A DNA stretch of 6,033 nucleotides, from the NCBI GenBank assembly GCA_017540945.1, contig JAFYAB010000042.1, positions 1-6,033 of the forward strand, written 5' to 3'. This document shows positions 4,938 to 6,033 of the stretch, in pieces. The notes beneath the pieces are model-generated. The model was not told the DNA's origin. It did no database searches and saw nothing but the letters and a program-made list of their open reading frames with translations. The DNA is from Oscillospiraceae bacterium. Its GTDB lineage: Bacteria; Bacillota_A; Clostridia; Oscillospirales; Oscillospiraceae. Made by a program: the position numbers and the translations under genes. Positions within the stretch are counted from its first letter, which is position 1. Each line of letters begins with the position of its first letter.

Positions 4938-6033
4938 CTGCTTGCTGATGGCCTTGAACTTGCAGTTGCCCATGCAGACGCCGCACTTGACACACTTCTC
5001 GGGGTCAATTTCGACGGAGGCCAGCTTGTGGCCCGGGGCAATGTAGTCCGTGCGGGTGATGGCGTTGGCCGGGCAGTTGCGCATACACAGACCACAGCCG
5101 ATGCACTTCTCCTTGTTCACCACGAACTTCAGCAGGTCCTTGCAGACGCCGGCGGGGCAGCGCTTGTCTACCACGTGGGCAATGTACTCGTCGCGGAAGT
5201 AACGCAGCGTGGAAAGCACGGGGTTGGGGGCCGTCTGGCCCAGACCGCAGAGGGCGTTGGCCTTGATGTAGTAGCAGAGCTCCTCCATCTTGTCCAGGTC
5301 CTCCAGGGTGCCCTGGCCCTTGGTGATCTTTTCCAGCATCTCCAGCAGACGCTTGGTGCCGATCCGGCAGGGGGTGCACTTGCCGCAGGACTCGTCCACG
5401 GTGAACTGCAGGAAGAACTTGGCGATATCCACCATGCAGTTGTCCTCGTCCATGACGATCAGGCCGCCGGAGCCCATCATGGAGCCGATGGCGATCAGGT
5501 TGTCATAGTCGATGGGAACGTCGAAATGCTCGGCCGGGATGCAGCCGCCGGAGGGGCCGCCGGTCTGAGCGGCCTTGAACTTCTTGCCGTTGGGAATGCC
5601 GCCGCCGATCTCCTCGATGACCTTGCGCAGCGGAGTGCCCATGGGGATCTCCACCAGGCCGGTGTGGGTGATCTTGCCGCCCAGGGCGAAGACCTTGGTG
5701 CCCTTGGACTTCTCGGTGCCCATGGATGCGAACCACTCGGCCCCCTTGAGGATGATCTGGGGAATGTTGGCCCAGGTCTCGACGTTGTTCAGGATGGAAG
5801 GCTTCTGGAACAGGCCCTTCTCAGCGGGGAAGGGAGGACGGGGACGGGGCTCGCCGCGGTTGCCCTCGATGGAGGTCATCAGCGCGGTCTCCTCGCCGCA
5901 GACGAAGGCGCCGGCGCCCAGGCGCAGGCCGATGTCGAACTTGAAGCCGGTGCCCAGGATGTTGTCGCCCAGCAGGCCGTACTCGCGGGCCTGGTCAATG
6001 GCGATCTGCAGACGCTTGACGGCGATGGGGTAC
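4935..6033 (-). CDS. hydB: NuoF-like NADH/FMN-binding hydrogenase subunit (5' end outside window)
   Basis: The 3' 365 codons of a HydB/HndC-type subunit; the first 13 residues seen at the edge ([13 protein letters not shown]) are already inside the NuoF core. Visible: the NADH/FMN-site motif [13 protein letters not shown] (about 39-51), [17 protein letters not shown] (about 54-70), the SLBB-type region with GGPSGGCIP (about 158-166), and the NuoF [4Fe-4S] ligands SCGKCTPCR (C216, C219, C222) with C262. A linker carries CPAGVC (C292, C297). A C-terminal two-cluster ferredoxin domain follows (C310/313/316/320 and C347/350/353/357). The ferredoxin tail is absent from respiratory NuoF and marks hydrogenase or other bifurcating complexes. 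It oxidises or reduces NAD(H) through FMN and passes electrons to HydA, encoded 10 nt downstream. About 200-250 N-terminal residues, usually including a thioredoxin-like [2Fe-2S] domain, are probably missing beyond the edge. Automatic annotation may call it nuoF. Confidence 0.95.
   Translation of the reverse strand, partial: YPIAVKRLQIAIDQAREYGLLGDNILGTGFKFDIGLRLGAGAFVCGEETALMTSIEGNRGEPRPRPPFPAEKGLFQKPSILNNVETWANIPQIILKGAEWFASMGTEKSKGTKVFALGGKITHTGLVEIPMGTPLRKVIEEIGGGIPNGKKFKAAQTGGPSGGCIPAEHFDVPIDYDNLIAIGSMMGSGGLIVMDEDNCMVDIAKFFLQFTVDESCGKCTPCRIGTKRLLEMLEKITKGQGTLEDLDKMEELCYYIKANALCGLGQTAPNPVLSTLRYFRDEYIAHVVDKRCPAGVCKDLLKFVVNKEKCIGCGLCMRNCPANAITRTDYIAPGHKLASVEIDPEKCVKCGVCMGNCKFKAISKQ

Noticed and set aside
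3185..4948. A 587-codon open frame on the plus strand opposite hydA
   Set aside because: Its product is a low-complexity Gly/Ala/Val/Leu/Asp-rich string typical of the antisense of a GC-rich, strongly codon-biased gene. hydA on the other strand has full domain and motif support.
4925..5095. Extended N-terminus for HydA starting at 5095
   Set aside because: The 57 extra residues are an out-of-frame reading of the hydB ferredoxin tail. The [2Fe-2S] domain begins naturally at MEQYTVKING with an ideal ribosome binding site.

Overview
The window is about 60% GC and every gene I can support lies on the minus strand, so it reads right to left. The high GC, the clostridial-style bifurcating-hydrogenase genes, strong AGGAGG-type ribosome binding sites and a PadR/HAAS sensory locus together suggest an anaerobic, fermentative Firmicute, most like the high-GC gut Oscillospiraceae/Ruminococcaceae. 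That taxonomic guess is inference; there is no marker gene here.

Right half (6033 to 3173): the 3' end of an [FeFe]-hydrogenase operon. A NuoF-like, FMN/NADH-binding, Fe-S-rich subunit (hydB, 5' end outside the window) is followed 10 nt later by the catalytic [FeFe] hydrogenase (hydA, 583 aa, complete). The two subunits would pass electrons between NAD(H), ferredoxin and protons. A NuoE-like hydC is expected just beyond the right edge. A strong hairpin plus T-tract terminator (3110-3146) closes the operon.

Junction (2999-3172): only 2 nt after the terminator T-tract comes a near-consensus promoter, TTGACA-17-TATATA with an extended -10. It is overlaid by a 21-nt inverted repeat and followed by a second palindrome in the 5' leader. 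This is the likely control point of the next operon.

Left half (2998 to 1): an operon of four genes. Gene A is a HAAS-type cytoplasmic domain with one membrane span and a large ectodomain of no family I recognise. Gene B is a single-span membrane protein with an unrecognised ectodomain, overlapping A by 4 nt. Next is a short PadR-family winged-helix regulator. Gene C is a second HAAS-domain protein, cut by the left edge. The HAAS domains of A and C align without gaps over 72 residues, 35 identical by hand count. The layout suggests a transmembrane sensing system in which HAAS membrane proteins relay an external signal to PadR, which probably acts on the operator-rich promoter upstream. Its signal and targets cannot be read from the sequence. 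No RNA genes, CRISPR arrays, insertion sequences or attachment sites were seen, and no gap without a gene exceeds 174 nt.
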